64,000 nucleotides of DNA from contig NZ_CBDIPG010000001.1 of the NCBI RefSeq assembly GCF_965283645.1, forward strand, positions 2,232,001 through 2,296,000, read 5' to 3'. Each line of letters starts with the position of its first letter. Within the stretch, counting starts at the first letter, position 1. Source of the stretch: Kordia sp965283645 (GTDB lineage: Bacteria > Bacteroidota > Bacteroidia > Flavobacteriales > Flavobacteriaceae). A model generated the notes under the pieces. It was not told the DNA's origin. It made no database searches and worked only from the letters and a program-made list of their open reading frames with translations. The position numbers and the translations under genes are program-made. Below, piece by piece: positions 26,818-35,216 of the stretch.

Positions 26818-27321
26818 ATGCCTGTTAAAATTAGATTACAGAGACACGGTAAAAAAGGAAAACCTTTTTACTGGATTGTTGCCGCTGATGTGCGTGCAAA
26901 AAGAGATGGTAGATACTTAGAAAAATTAGGTGTTTACAATCCAAACACGAATCCTGCAACTATTGAGTTGAACCTTGATGGTGCTGTAGATTGGTTACAA
27001 AACGGTGCACAACCAACTGATACTGCACGTGCAATTCTTTCTTATAAAGGTGCAATGTACAAGAATCATTTGATTGGTGGTATTCGTAAAGGTGCTTTAA
27101 CTCAGGAACAAGCTGATGAAAAATTCAACGCTTGGGTTGCACAAAAAGAAGGACAAGTACAAGGTAAAGTACAGAGTTTAGCAGAAGCACAAGCTGCTGC
27201 AGAAGCAAAAGCTTTTGAAGCAGAAAAAGCTGTAAACGAAGCTCGTATTGCCGCAAACGCTCCTGTTGTAGAAGATGCAGTTGAAGATGCTGGAGAAACT
27301 CCTGCAAGTGAAGAAGAATAA
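26818..27321 (+). CDS. rpsP: 30S ribosomal protein S16 with long acidic tail
   Basis: A 167-residue protein. Residues 1-80 are a typical S16 (MPVKIRLQRHGKKGKPFYWI, then RDGRYLEKLGVYNPN). The remaining half is an Ala/Glu-rich helical tail (AEAQAAAEAKAFEAEKAVNE) ending in acidic residues. Bacteroidota S16 proteins are known to be longer than the 80-residue E. coli form. It is followed by an intrinsic terminator-like hairpin and then rimM, the usual S16-RimM order. Confidence 0.96.
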   Translation: MPVKIRLQRHGKKGKPFYWIVAADVRAKRDGRYLEKLGVYNPNTNPATIELNLDGAVDWLQNGAQPTDTARAILSYKGAMYKNHLIGGIRKGALTQEQADEKFNAWVAQKEGQVQGKVQSLAEAQAAAEAKAFEAEKAVNEARIAANAPVVEDAVEDAGETPASEEE

Positions 27322-27343
27322 ATTATAATTATATATAATTTTT

Positions 27344-27379
27344 AGCCTAGTAAATACTAAATTTGCTAGGCTTTTTTTA
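27344..27379 (+). terminator. Intrinsic terminator or attenuator between rpsP and rimM
   Basis: AGCCTAG at 27344-27350 pairs with CTAGGCT at 27366-27372 and is followed by a run of T to 27378. rimM begins at 27390, so the hairpin would end most rpsP transcripts and lower rimM expression relative to S16. Confidence 0.75.
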
Positions 27380-27389
27380 TGATATTGAT

Positions 27390-27917
27390 ATGCGAATTGA
27401 AGATTGTTTTTATTTAGGGAAAATTGTTAAGAAGTACAGTTTTAAAGGTGAATTGTTAGCAAAGTTAGATACAGATCAGCCAGATTTGTACGACGATTTA
27501 GATGCCGTTTTTATTAAGCTTGGACGCGAGTTTTTGCCGTTTTTTATTGAAAAATCGTCATTACACAAGTCTGATTTGTTGCGATTGAAGTTTGAAGATA
27601 TTCAGACAGAAGAAGAAGCTGATCAATTACTGAAATGCGAGTTATATTTACCATTAGAATTTTTGCCAAAGTTAGAAGGTAACAAGTTTTATTACCATGA
27701 AATTATAGGTTTTACAGTAGAAGATGCTTCTTTTGGAGCCGTTGGAAAAATTACAGGTGTTAATGATACCACTTCACAACCATTGTTTGAGATTGAACGC
27801 GAATCGATTGAAATTTTGATTCCGATTAATGATGCGATTATTAAAAAGGTAGATCGCGCCAATAAAACCATTCATGTTGAAGCACCTGAAGGTTTGATTG
27901 ATTTGTATTTGGAATAA
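27390..27917 (+). CDS. rimM: Ribosome maturation factor RimM
   Basis: Start taken as the ATG at 27390 (MRIEDCFYLGKIVKKYSFKG), which gives the normal RimM opening; an in-frame ATG at 27363 would overlap the terminator hairpin. The 175-residue protein has the N-terminal beta barrel (FYLGKIVKKYSFKGELLAKL) and the C-terminal PRC-type domain (KFYYHEIIGFTVEDASFGAVG to HVEAPEGLIDLYLE, cited in parts). RimM binds S19 and helps assemble the 30S head. Confidence 0.92.
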   Translation: MRIEDCFYLGKIVKKYSFKGELLAKLDTDQPDLYDDLDAVFIKLGREFLPFFIEKSSLHKSDLLRLKFEDIQTEEEADQLLKCELYLPLEFLPKLEGNKFYYHEIIGFTVEDASFGAVGKITGVNDTTSQPLFEIERESIEILIPINDAIIKKVDRANKTIHVEAPEGLIDLYLE

Positions 27918-27981
27918 CCACACGTTTTCTATTTCAAAAACTTTTTTGAACACGCAACGTATGCAATGTATGTTTCGCTGA

Positions 27982-28149
27982 TTAATCTGAGATTTCAATT
28001 CCTTTACGTTTATATAAAGCATATAGAAGTTTGAAAGTTGCATCGTCATTCCAATCGATAAGGAAATCCTCTTTTATTTCTTTGACAGTAGATACATTTC
28101 CATCATTGAGATGATTTATGAAAGCGATCACATTCGTGTTTGTTTGCAT
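27982..28149 (-). CDS. Small hypothetical protein
   Basis: A 55-codon frame from the ATG at 28149 (MQTNTNVIAFINHLNDGN), or 64 codons if the ATG at 28176 is used. It reads like a real soluble protein (VSTVKEIKEDFLIDWNDDAT and ALYKRKGIEISD) with mixed helix-forming composition. No family is recognised. It is convergent to rimM and lies in a 530-bp interval otherwise without clear genes. Confidence 0.45.
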   Translation of the reverse strand: MQTNTNVIAFINHLNDGNVSTVKEIKEDFLIDWNDDATFKLLYALYKRKGIEISD

Positions 28150-28247
28150 TCTAAATTTTTCTCCTCTTATAAACATTGTAAGATTATCGTTTTCCTCATA
28201 GAAGAAAATTTTATAAGAGTTTACTAGTTTTATGGATGTGTCAATGT

Positions 28248-28361
28248 TTATTTTTTTGAATTCTTTTTCACCTTTCTAATATCAACATAAGGAGGTAATG
28301 TGAATCCTTTATTGTTTAATAAGGTATATTTATGATTTTTGTATGTGGTTTTTATAGACAT
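28248..28361 (-). CDS. Possible 37-residue basic peptide
   Basis: From the ATG at 28361 the frame reads MSIKTTYKNHKYTLLNNKGF and ends in VKKNSKK, very basic, Lys/Asn-rich. The frame is open 28 codons further upstream with hydrophobic, unlikely sequence. There is no homology that I recognise and no double-glycine site. It may be chance; it is listed because it lies just downstream of the peptide-export gene set. Confidence 0.2.
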   Translation of the reverse strand: MSIKTTYKNHKYTLLNNKGFTLPPYVDIRKVKKNSKK

Positions 28362-28451
28362 AGTTTTCGATTTACATAGCTTATTAACATGGAAATAATT
28401 ATAGAAGTGAACTTTTATAAAAAGTAGGCTAACTATATAGTACAACGTTTT

Positions 28452-28865
28452 TTATTTTTGATTCAACTTCGTAATCTTTACTATTAACTTTAGTATTTTC
28501 TTTCTGCTTTCTGATTTCTTTTTAGTTCCAGAATAATCAATTTTAATAGCATTTTCTTTTAGAGATATTACGTAGTGATCTTTTGCTTCAGCATCACTTT
28601 CCCATGTCATCATATCTTTTTTGCCTTTCGATGGTTTTCCTAATTTTTTCTCAATGATTGAAAACACTTTTTTATAATCATCTACAGCAATATCACTTTC
28701 ATATTTAGCGCTTACCGTATTTGCTGATTTTTTCGTTTGTTTGTCATCTTTATTTATGATTGTAGATGAATCTTTTTCTGAAAATGTAGTAGATTGTGAA
28801 TGTCTTTGAGCTTCCATAGTCTGTAGATTTAGTGATAGAACTAATATTAATAGCAGGTATTTCAT
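28452..28865 (-). CDS. Small exported hypothetical protein at the end of the exporter operon
   Basis: A 137-residue protein with a cleavable signal (MKYLLLILVLSLNLQTMEAQ), a low-complexity Ser/Thr/Asp/Lys linker (residues 22-50) and a compact C-terminal domain of about 85 residues (YKKVFSIIEKKLGKPSKGKK, then KDHYVISLKENAIKIDYSG). It lies 77 bp downstream of the C39 ABC exporter gene on the same strand and may be its last gene. No family is recognised. A periplasmic role in peptide handling is only a guess from position. Confidence 0.6.
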   Translation of the reverse strand: MKYLLLILVLSLNLQTMEAQRHSQSTTFSEKDSSTIINKDDKQTKKSANTVSAKYESDIAVDDYKKVFSIIEKKLGKPSKGKKDMMTWESDAEAKDHYVISLKENAIKIDYSGTKKKSESRKKILKLIVKITKLNQK

Positions 28866-28942
28866 GATTAATTACTTTACTTAAAAGTAAGATATTTATA
28901 TCATGATTGAATATGGTTTAACCATAAAAATAATGCCACTAT

Positions 28943-31138
28943 TTAGTTAATCGCGTCTAATTCTAGCTGATTTTTGACGAGTTCAAAGTAATTGCCTTTC
29001 GATTCAATTAATTCGTCATGCGTACCGATTTCTTTTATTTCTCCTGTTTCAGATAATACAATGATTTGATCAGCATTTCTTACCGTACTTAATCGATGTG
29101 CAATGAGCATTACTGTTCGTTCGGAAAAGAATTGGTTTAAATTGTTTGAAATGGCTTTCTCGTTTTTTGCATCTAGTGCAGAAGTTGCTTCATCAAAGAA
29201 AATATATTCAGGATTTCGGTAAATTGCTCTCGCCAAAAGTATTCGTTGTTTCTGACCAGTACTGACCTCAACACCTTCGTTTCCAATTTTTGTTTGAAAT
29301 TTCATCGGGCATCCAGCAATGAAATCGTAAATCATTGCCATTTTAGCGGCATATTCTAATCTTTCTTCATCAAGCTCTTCCGCTAGTACAATATTTTTTT
29401 CAATACTGTCATTGAAGATAAAGCCTTCTTGTAAAACAACTCCACATTTTTTTCGCCAATCATCATGTCTTATACTATTGAACTTGGCATTGCCTACAGA
29501 AATAGTTCCATCGGTAACATCATAGAATTTTAAAATGGTTTTAAGAATCGTTGTTTTTCCGCAACCACTTGGCCCAACCAACGCCGTTATTTTTTTGTAT
29601 GGAATTTTAAAACAAAGATTTGATAATACGTTTTTGGAAGTTCCGCTGTATTTAAAAGAAACATTATCAAAAACAATATCGCCTGTTAAGTCGTGATTAG
29701 CTGATACCATGTTTTCAGATTCGTCATCTTTATGGTGAATTTCAGATATTCTACGTAGTGCTAATTTCACATCTTGAATATCGTTTGCAAAAGTTACGAT
29801 TCGTTCAATTGGAGCATTTAAATGCCCAATAATATAAGAAATTGCAAGTAATGTTCCGAAAGTAATACTTCCGTCAATAACCATTAATGAAGCAGATAGT
29901 ATTAGTAATAAGTTTTTTAGTTGACTGATGATAGAAGCGCCATCAAGTTGCATTTGCTCCACCTTTAAGCTACTCATATCTCTTTGAAAAAGCTTGGTTT
30001 TAATGGTTTCCCATTCTTCCACTTTATTGCCACTATAATCATTTAATTTAATGTCTTGCATTCCATTAATCAATTCGATCAACTTGCTATTTTCTTTACT
30101 TTTTAATGAAAAATATTTAAAATCTAACACTTTTCTTTTGTCAAAAAAGAGCATAGTCCAAGAGATATGAATGATGGTTCCTACGAAGAAAATGAAGAAT
30201 AATTGTTGATCGTACCAAAAGAATAATCCACTGAAAAGAATCACATTAAAAAACGAAAATAAAGCACCTATGGAACCTGAAGTTAAGAAGCGTTCTAATA
30301 AATCATGATCGCCAACTCTTTGAAATAAATCTCCCGTAAGGCGCGAATCGAAATATGAAATCGGTAATGAAATTAGTTTTTTTATAAAGTTTGATATTAG
30401 TTTGATATTAAACTTCATACTCAACTTCAAAATGATCCAGTTTCTGACAATTTGCGCTAGCTTAAACCCTAAGAATAATACTGCATACGCACCACATGCC
30501 ATGTATACAAAATTGATGTCTTTGTTTTGTACACCTGAATCGATGATTTGCTGTGTGATGTATGGAAACACAAGTTCTAATGCACTTGTACACACAAATA
30601 AAAGGATGATTTTTAGAAATGTAAATTTGTAACTAAATAAGTGATTTTTTAGAAACGTAACTACTTTATTTGTTTTTCTTTCTTCAAAGATAATTTCCTT
30701 AAAATCTGGGCTAGGTTCAAGTGCTAATATAATACCTTCTCCATCAATGGAAGCTTCTTCATTATCAAGCCAACCTTTTAGGAAGTTTTCAATGGTATAG
30801 TTTACTCTTCCTAATTCTGGATCAGATACGTATACACGTTTTTTTGTGATTTTATATACAACCACAAAATGTTCTTGATTCCAATGTGCGATACACGGCA
30901 ACGGAATTTCTTCTTGTAATAGAGTAAAGTTTTCTTGTGCGGCAACTGCTCTGAATCCAATTTTTTCGGCAGCCAATATAAGTCCCGTTAACGATGTTCC
31001 CGAACGCGTAGTTTCGCCTAAAGATCGCAATAATTCTATACTTACTTTCTTTTTATAGAATTGTGAAACGATTTTTACACAAGATGGCCCGCAGTCTTTA
31101 GCTTCAGATTGTATGTATATTGGAAACCTATTGATCAT
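28943..31138 (-). CDS. ABC exporter with N-terminal C39 peptidase (double-glycine peptide processing)
   Basis: This 731-residue protein is a complete peptidase-containing ABC transporter. The C39 domain covers residues 1-135, with Q10, C16 in KDCGPSC as the nucleophile, and H in NQEHFVVVYKI and D in YVSDPELG. Six membrane helices follow (about 165-450). The ATPase domain has Walker A GPSGCGKTT, signature STGQKQRILLARA, Walker B YIFFDEATSALD and the H-loop IAHRLS. Such exporters cleave the leader after GG and export the core. It overlaps the DUF5916 gene by four bases (ATGA). The Val-rich GG peptide at 33675-33839 is the obvious substrate; the Cys-rich GG peptides in the window could also be. 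Confidence 0.95.
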   Translation of the reverse strand: MINRFPIYIQSEAKDCGPSCVKIVSQFYKKKVSIELLRSLGETTRSGTSLTGLILAAEKIGFRAVAAQENFTLLQEEIPLPCIAHWNQEHFVVVYKITKKRVYVSDPELGRVNYTIENFLKGWLDNEEASIDGEGIILALEPSPDFKEIIFEERKTNKVVTFLKNHLFSYKFTFLKIILLFVCTSALELVFPYITQQIIDSGVQNKDINFVYMACGAYAVLFLGFKLAQIVRNWIILKLSMKFNIKLISNFIKKLISLPISYFDSRLTGDLFQRVGDHDLLERFLTSGSIGALFSFFNVILFSGLFFWYDQQLFFIFFVGTIIHISWTMLFFDKRKVLDFKYFSLKSKENSKLIELINGMQDIKLNDYSGNKVEEWETIKTKLFQRDMSSLKVEQMQLDGASIISQLKNLLLILSASLMVIDGSITFGTLLAISYIIGHLNAPIERIVTFANDIQDVKLALRRISEIHHKDDESENMVSANHDLTGDIVFDNVSFKYSGTSKNVLSNLCFKIPYKKITALVGPSGCGKTTILKTILKFYDVTDGTISVGNAKFNSIRHDDWRKKCGVVLQEGFIFNDSIEKNIVLAEELDEERLEYAAKMAMIYDFIAGCPMKFQTKIGNEGVEVSTGQKQRILLARAIYRNPEYIFFDEATSALDAKNEKAISNNLNQFFSERTVMLIAHRLSTVRNADQIIVLSETGEIKEIGTHDELIESKGNYFELVKNQLELDAIN

Positions 31139-33546
31139 AAAGTTTTCTTTATCGTATTATAATCTAAAAAGTAAACAATTTTAAATGAAAATGTATCTAT
31201 TCCTCTGTTATTAAATGTACTTTTTATGTTTCGTCCAAAATTAGTTTCAAGCATTGTATCATTTCCTGTAATCGATTTTTGCCAATTGATAGAGAGTTCA
31301 CTTCCTGGTGTAAATTGCCAACGAAAGAGAAAATCCAAATTGAATAAGTTATAATTAATTTGACTGCTTGCTAAATCAACTTCCAATGAATTAGGCTCAT
31401 AATTACCGCGTTCATCTACTAAAAATAAGTTTTTATTTTCAACATACGCCCAAAAATGTCTTAATTTTAATGATAATCCCATAGTATTTGTAATGAGATA
31501 GTTTGTATTGATATTTGTCGTTAAGTTGTAAATATCTCTTTGAACATAGTTAATACTATTGTCATCATTTATAGGACTTCCGTTTAAAAAAATTACACCC
31601 ATGTTGGAATCTAAGAAACTTAAATCTTGATTCAAGTTTACGGTAAGTCGCGTTCCAAAAACTTTGTTTAATTGATATCCCAGTCTAATTTCATGATTAT
31701 ATGGATCATCAGAATAGTTCTTATAAAAACCGTATAGCTGTGCAAAAAAATCTTTATTTGTGTTGGAAATAAATTCTATATACGGTTCTATAAAAGGTGA
31801 AATTCTGGAAAATCTGTCCACAACTCTAGGTTCAAAAAAATCTTTTCCTTCTAACCGAAAGTTTGATCCTATGTTAAATGTATGATTTTTTTTAGTCACG
31901 GCTTCAAAATTTATTTGACCAATTGAAGCTTCACGTATTCCTAACGATTTGTAGTAATTTTGACTGTAAGAGAGTGAAACTGAAAATCGGTTCAGTATCC
32001 AAAATGGATTAAATTTTGTATAACTGACTGATCCGTTATAGTTACTTAAATTATTCCTGGTAAGAAATCCAAAGTCGTTTGGGTTAAATTTTTCATCGTA
32101 AGCCTCATGTGAAATACTGGCTCTGTATGAACCACTCGATTTACTTGCTGTAACTCTGTAGAAATATCCTAATGTTGTATCGTCTGCTGCATAGTTTTGT
32201 GAGAGAGAAACATCTGCATCAAATGTATATTTTTGTTCTTTTGTAAATTGTCTGTAACGCAGTTCGGATAGATTGAAATCAGCGACATCTCCTTCACGTA
32301 TGACCGAACTGTTTGCAAAATAGATAAAGGAATTATTTTTTAGTACTTGTTCCATTGCAATGGAATTGTAGTTTGTGTATGGATTTACCAATTCTTCACG
32401 ACCAGAAGCATATTTTGCAAATTCTCTGTTTACAAATCCGTTTAGTAGACTTAGTCCAAATCCGTTTTTTGTTTTTGCCGTCAGTTTTACCAAATTTAAA
32501 ATTTGTGCAGATCCTGGATCTTCCACAAGTTCATCGCCTTCAATAAATGGAGCAAAAAAGTAAGGACTTTCTCCTATTCTTCTGGAATAGAAAAAGTTAC
32601 TTTTATTTAAAATTTCTGTTCCTTCTGTGAAAAATTGCCTGTTTTCGTCAAAACGAATTTCAAATGCAGAAAGGTTTAATACAGCATTGTCAAAAGTGGT
32701 TTGACTAAAGTCTGGAATGATGGAAGCATCCACCGTAAAAGCATTTTTGTAAACATACTTAATGTCTAATCCGCCAGCAAAATCTAATTCTGTTGTGTTT
32801 TCTATATTGTTTTTATCGATGAGTAGATTGGCAAATGGTAAGAATGTTAAGTTAATTGGTGGTGCAATATCTTTGATTCCTTTTAGGTTTCCAAACTGAT
32901 TTAGAAATCCTGGTTGCGTTGCATCAATTGGAGACCACCATGCTTGCTCGTTAACATTACTTCTAAAGGTTACAATGTTAAACTTGAAGTTGTCTAAATT
33001 ATCTTTATCAAATCTTAAAAAATTGAAAGGAATTTTCATTTCTACGCTCCATCCAGTTTCTGTAATTATAGTTTCGCTATACCAAACGGCATTCCATTCG
33101 GAATATTCAGATCCGTCGCCTCCGTATTTACTATCGTATTGTACACCACTTGGAGTTAAAATAAAGCTGTAACCTTCGGTAGCTAATCCAAAAGGATCTA
33201 ACGTTAACCCGAAATAGTCTGTATTATTCAAAGCATCTCGAAACGTCATTGTATTGTTTATTTCTTCGGCACTATTTACGTGTACTTTTGCAGCTAAATA
33301 CAAGTATATTTCGTCATATTTAATGGAGAGTTGTATAGGACTTTTGCTAGGTTCACCGTTATCTGGTACTGTTTGTGTAAGATAATATTCTTTTAAATCC
33401 CAAGCTGTTTCATCAAGTTTTCCATCGATCTTAATCTTTCCTTTTAATTTACTTGTCGTAAAAGTATTGGATTGAGCATATAAATGATTGTAACTTAGCA
33501 ACGTAATTAAAATAAATGGGAGAATACATTTAATGGATTGATTCAT
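31135..33546 (-). CDS. DUF5916 outer-membrane protein with CBM9-like N-terminal domain
   Basis: An 803-residue exported protein with signal peptide MNQSIKCILPFILITLLSYN, cleaved after LYAQ. Residues 25-210 form the CBM9-like beta sandwich (KIKIDGKLDETAWDLKEYYL and FGLTLDPFGLATEGYSFIL). From about 230 to the end the alternating pattern and aromatic-rich strands suggest an outer-membrane beta barrel, the usual DUF5916 layout (INLTFLPFANLLIDKNNIEN begins it). Family members are common near secretion or polymer genes, but no function is established. It sits between the Val-rich peptide gene and the C39 exporter, overlapping the latter, so I infer that it is the outer-membrane step or receptor for the peptide. 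Confidence 0.82.
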   Translation of the reverse strand: MNQSIKCILPFILITLLSYNHLYAQSNTFTTSKLKGKIKIDGKLDETAWDLKEYYLTQTVPDNGEPSKSPIQLSIKYDEIYLYLAAKVHVNSAEEINNTMTFRDALNNTDYFGLTLDPFGLATEGYSFILTPSGVQYDSKYGGDGSEYSEWNAVWYSETIITETGWSVEMKIPFNFLRFDKDNLDNFKFNIVTFRSNVNEQAWWSPIDATQPGFLNQFGNLKGIKDIAPPINLTFLPFANLLIDKNNIENTTELDFAGGLDIKYVYKNAFTVDASIIPDFSQTTFDNAVLNLSAFEIRFDENRQFFTEGTEILNKSNFFYSRRIGESPYFFAPFIEGDELVEDPGSAQILNLVKLTAKTKNGFGLSLLNGFVNREFAKYASGREELVNPYTNYNSIAMEQVLKNNSFIYFANSSVIREGDVADFNLSELRYRQFTKEQKYTFDADVSLSQNYAADDTTLGYFYRVTASKSSGSYRASISHEAYDEKFNPNDFGFLTRNNLSNYNGSVSYTKFNPFWILNRFSVSLSYSQNYYKSLGIREASIGQINFEAVTKKNHTFNIGSNFRLEGKDFFEPRVVDRFSRISPFIEPYIEFISNTNKDFFAQLYGFYKNYSDDPYNHEIRLGYQLNKVFGTRLTVNLNQDLSFLDSNMGVIFLNGSPINDDNSINYVQRDIYNLTTNINTNYLITNTMGLSLKLRHFWAYVENKNLFLVDERGNYEPNSLEVDLASSQINYNLFNLDFLFRWQFTPGSELSINWQKSITGNDTMLETNFGRNIKSTFNNRGIDTFSFKIVYFLDYNTIKKTL

Positions 33547-33632
33547 TTAAAATTGTGAAATTTAGCTTATCTCCAAAGAATTATTAGTTAAAGTATTTCT
33601 ATTTTAGAAGCTATAGGTTAATAATAAAAAGA

Positions 33633-33667
33633 ATTCTCTCCTAATATAATATGTAATAGGAGAGAAT
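33633..33667 (-). terminator. Strong hairpin after the Val-rich peptide gene
   Basis: ATTCTCTCCTA at 33633-33643 pairs perfectly with TAGGAGAGAAT at 33657-33667 (11 bp). On the minus strand it is followed by TTTTTATTAT, a terminator-like T-run. It lies 7 bp after the peptide stop and ahead of the DUF5916 gene, so it would raise the peptide mRNA over the exporter mRNA. Confidence 0.75.
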
Positions 33668-33674
33668 ATAAAAA

Positions 33675-33839
33675 TTAGTTTAATACTCTTACTACTCTTA
33701 CTACTACTACTACTACTACTTTTACAACTACAACGACAGTAACAACATTTTTAGCTGCTGCACCTCCGTAGATGATGTCTGTGTTTAACGGTGACTTTGT
33801 TTTTTTTCCTAAAAACTTGTCAAAACTTTTTTTACTCAT
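33675..33839 (-). CDS. Val-rich double-glycine peptide precursor
   Basis: A 54-codon gene from the ATG at 33839. The first 26 residues are a Lys-rich leader (MSKKSFDKFLGKKTKSPLNT) ending DIIYGG. The core starts AAAKNVVT, then five Val, Lys, seven Val, Arg, Val-Val, Arg, Val-Leu-Asn; 17 of its 28 residues are Val. The GG site with Ile at -4 fits the C39 exporter encoded downstream. It directly follows two cupin-like genes (57 bp) and is followed by a terminator hairpin. The leader differs from the Lys/Leu leaders of the Cys-rich peptides. The seven-Val run is encoded by a pure GTA triplet repeat. I know no described family with this core. Confidence 0.8.
   Translation of the reverse strand: MSKKSFDKFLGKKTKSPLNTDIIYGGAAAKNVVTVVVVVKVVVVVVVRVVRVLN
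33684..33720. repeat. TAC/GTA triplet microsatellite inside the peptide core
   Basis: On the plus strand TAC triplets run almost unbroken (ACTACT units interrupted twice by CTT); on the coding strand these are GTA codons with two AGA. Slippage by whole triplets would lengthen or shorten the poly-Val tract by single residues without a frameshift. Confidence 0.7.
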
Positions 33840-33896
33840 AATTTTGTTTTTTAATGGTTAATAATGAAAATATAATTAATAGCTATAATTATCTAA

Positions 33897-35213
33897 TTAT
33901 TGCAGGTTTGTAATTTCTACAGCCCTGAATTTGTATGCGAGTTTAATTAGTTTTTGAATTCCTGATAATTGCCAATTATCTGATTCAGTTAACGTTTTCC
34001 AAGCGATGCTGTTCCCTTGATTTAGTTTATCAATCATCTCATTTATGAAATTAGATTGCTTAACTACTGTTTTTTGTCCTCGCATGAACAAATATGTTTT
34101 ATCATCTAGCGAATAATATTCAATTTTTAATTCGCTCTTCTTTAATTTTATTTTAGCATTGTCCGAAATAGTTCTAAATGCTGTATCTACCGCTTTGTCT
34201 TCTATGTATTTAACAGATCCAACGAAACCGCCGTTACTTCTTCGTACATAAGAAATGTCTTTAAAACTTTTCTTCAATAAGTCACGCATTGAAAGGCTTA
34301 AATCATTGCCAGTATATTTTAAGTTTTTTAGCATTTCTTGTGTAAACTCGTCGTGTTTATTTGTATCATATACAGGTAAAATATTGGCTTCTTTTCCATG
34401 GACTTCAACAGACATTGTTGCAGATGCTAAACCCAATAACATCTCATGCAGTAGTTCTTCTTTAGTCATATCTCCTAAACGAATTTGTATTCGGTGATAA
34501 AACCCTTCATATTTAGCTATATACATTCCTTGGTTTGAAATTACTGCCATTTCATCCTCAGCTATTTCATTTTTTTCTGAGTAATTATCCAAATAATCCA
34601 TGAAGTTTTGCATTTTGCCTTTCTTCATTATCAATCCGCCAAGTTCTTCCTTCTTTTTTGGTGTCCACTCGTATACTACTTGTTTGGTCTCCCCAATGTT
34701 TATCATTAGTTTATTTTTGGGAGTTACATCTTCTTCCAAGCCATAAGGTGACCATTCGTGATCTCCAAACTCAAATGATACGGCAATACCTCCTAGTGGA
34801 ATACCACTTGATTCTAATAAAGGAAGTAAAAAATTATGCAGAGAAGAATGTAGTTCATTAGTTGGTATCGTACTCGCACCCAACCTAATAACTAATGATC
34901 TATTTGGCAAAATTCGATTTTTCCAAGTTTTCAAAGTTTCTGAGATATCCTTTGGATGATCAGTTAAGTATCGGAGTGCGTCTGAAATAATTTCACCGTC
35001 AATATAAATTTTTACTTCAACGGTATTGTTTGGCTTATTGACAAATTCTTCAATTGCTGAAAGCGAATTATTTTTTAGAGCAGCATAAGATGGTGTGCTC
35101 GTTGACAGTTGAAAAACAGTTGAGTTTTGCAAATTGTTAGACTTATCGATGATCTCATCCCAAGTGAAAGCATCTTTACGTTCTAAGACGTTATTTTGAA
35201 CTTGATTTTTCAT
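33897..35213 (-). CDS. Diverged cupin/JmjC-like paralogue with altered metal triad
   Basis: A 438-residue protein related over its first 250 residues to the neighbour at 35217-36491: VKIYIDGEIISDAL matches WRVWLDGEINPDL, and IPLGGIAVSFEFGDHEWSPYG matches PLGGINFSIFVGNYGWTPIG (compared in parts). Where the neighbour has H154-Q-D156, this protein has E160-E-D162, so the first metal His is lost; H240 in GFYH aligns with the last His. It may be a regulatory or substrate-binding partner, or use an altered site. The C-terminal 150 residues (KKSELKIEYYSLDDKTYLFM, then SGIQKLIKLAYKFRAVEI) look like a winged-helix-type domain. The gene starts 3 bp after its paralogue and lies 57 bp before the Val-rich peptide. 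Confidence 0.78.
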   Translation of the reverse strand: MKNQVQNNVLERKDAFTWDEIIDKSNNLQNSTVFQLSTSTPSYAALKNNSLSAIEEFVNKPNNTVEVKIYIDGEIISDALRYLTDHPKDISETLKTWKNRILPNRSLVIRLGASTIPTNELHSSLHNFLLPLLESSGIPLGGIAVSFEFGDHEWSPYGLEEDVTPKNKLMINIGETKQVVYEWTPKKKEELGGLIMKKGKMQNFMDYLDNYSEKNEIAEDEMAVISNQGMYIAKYEGFYHRIQIRLGDMTKEELLHEMLLGLASATMSVEVHGKEANILPVYDTNKHDEFTQEMLKNLKYTGNDLSLSMRDLLKKSFKDISYVRRSNGGFVGSVKYIEDKAVDTAFRTISDNAKIKLKKSELKIEYYSLDDKTYLFMRGQKTVVKQSNFINEMIDKLNQGNSIAWKTLTESDNWQLSGIQKLIKLAYKFRAVEITNLQ

Positions 35214-35216
35214 TTT

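Noticed and set aside
27774..28049. 91-codon minus-strand frame overlapping the end of rimM
   Set aside because: Most of it is antisense to rimM and it conflicts with the better small frame at 27982-28149.
33684..33720. Triplet repeat read as a CRISPR or tandem DNA repeat unrelated to coding
   Set aside because: There are no spacers, the repeat keeps frame with a small gene that has a GG leader, and the codons give a sensible K/R-punctuated Val core.
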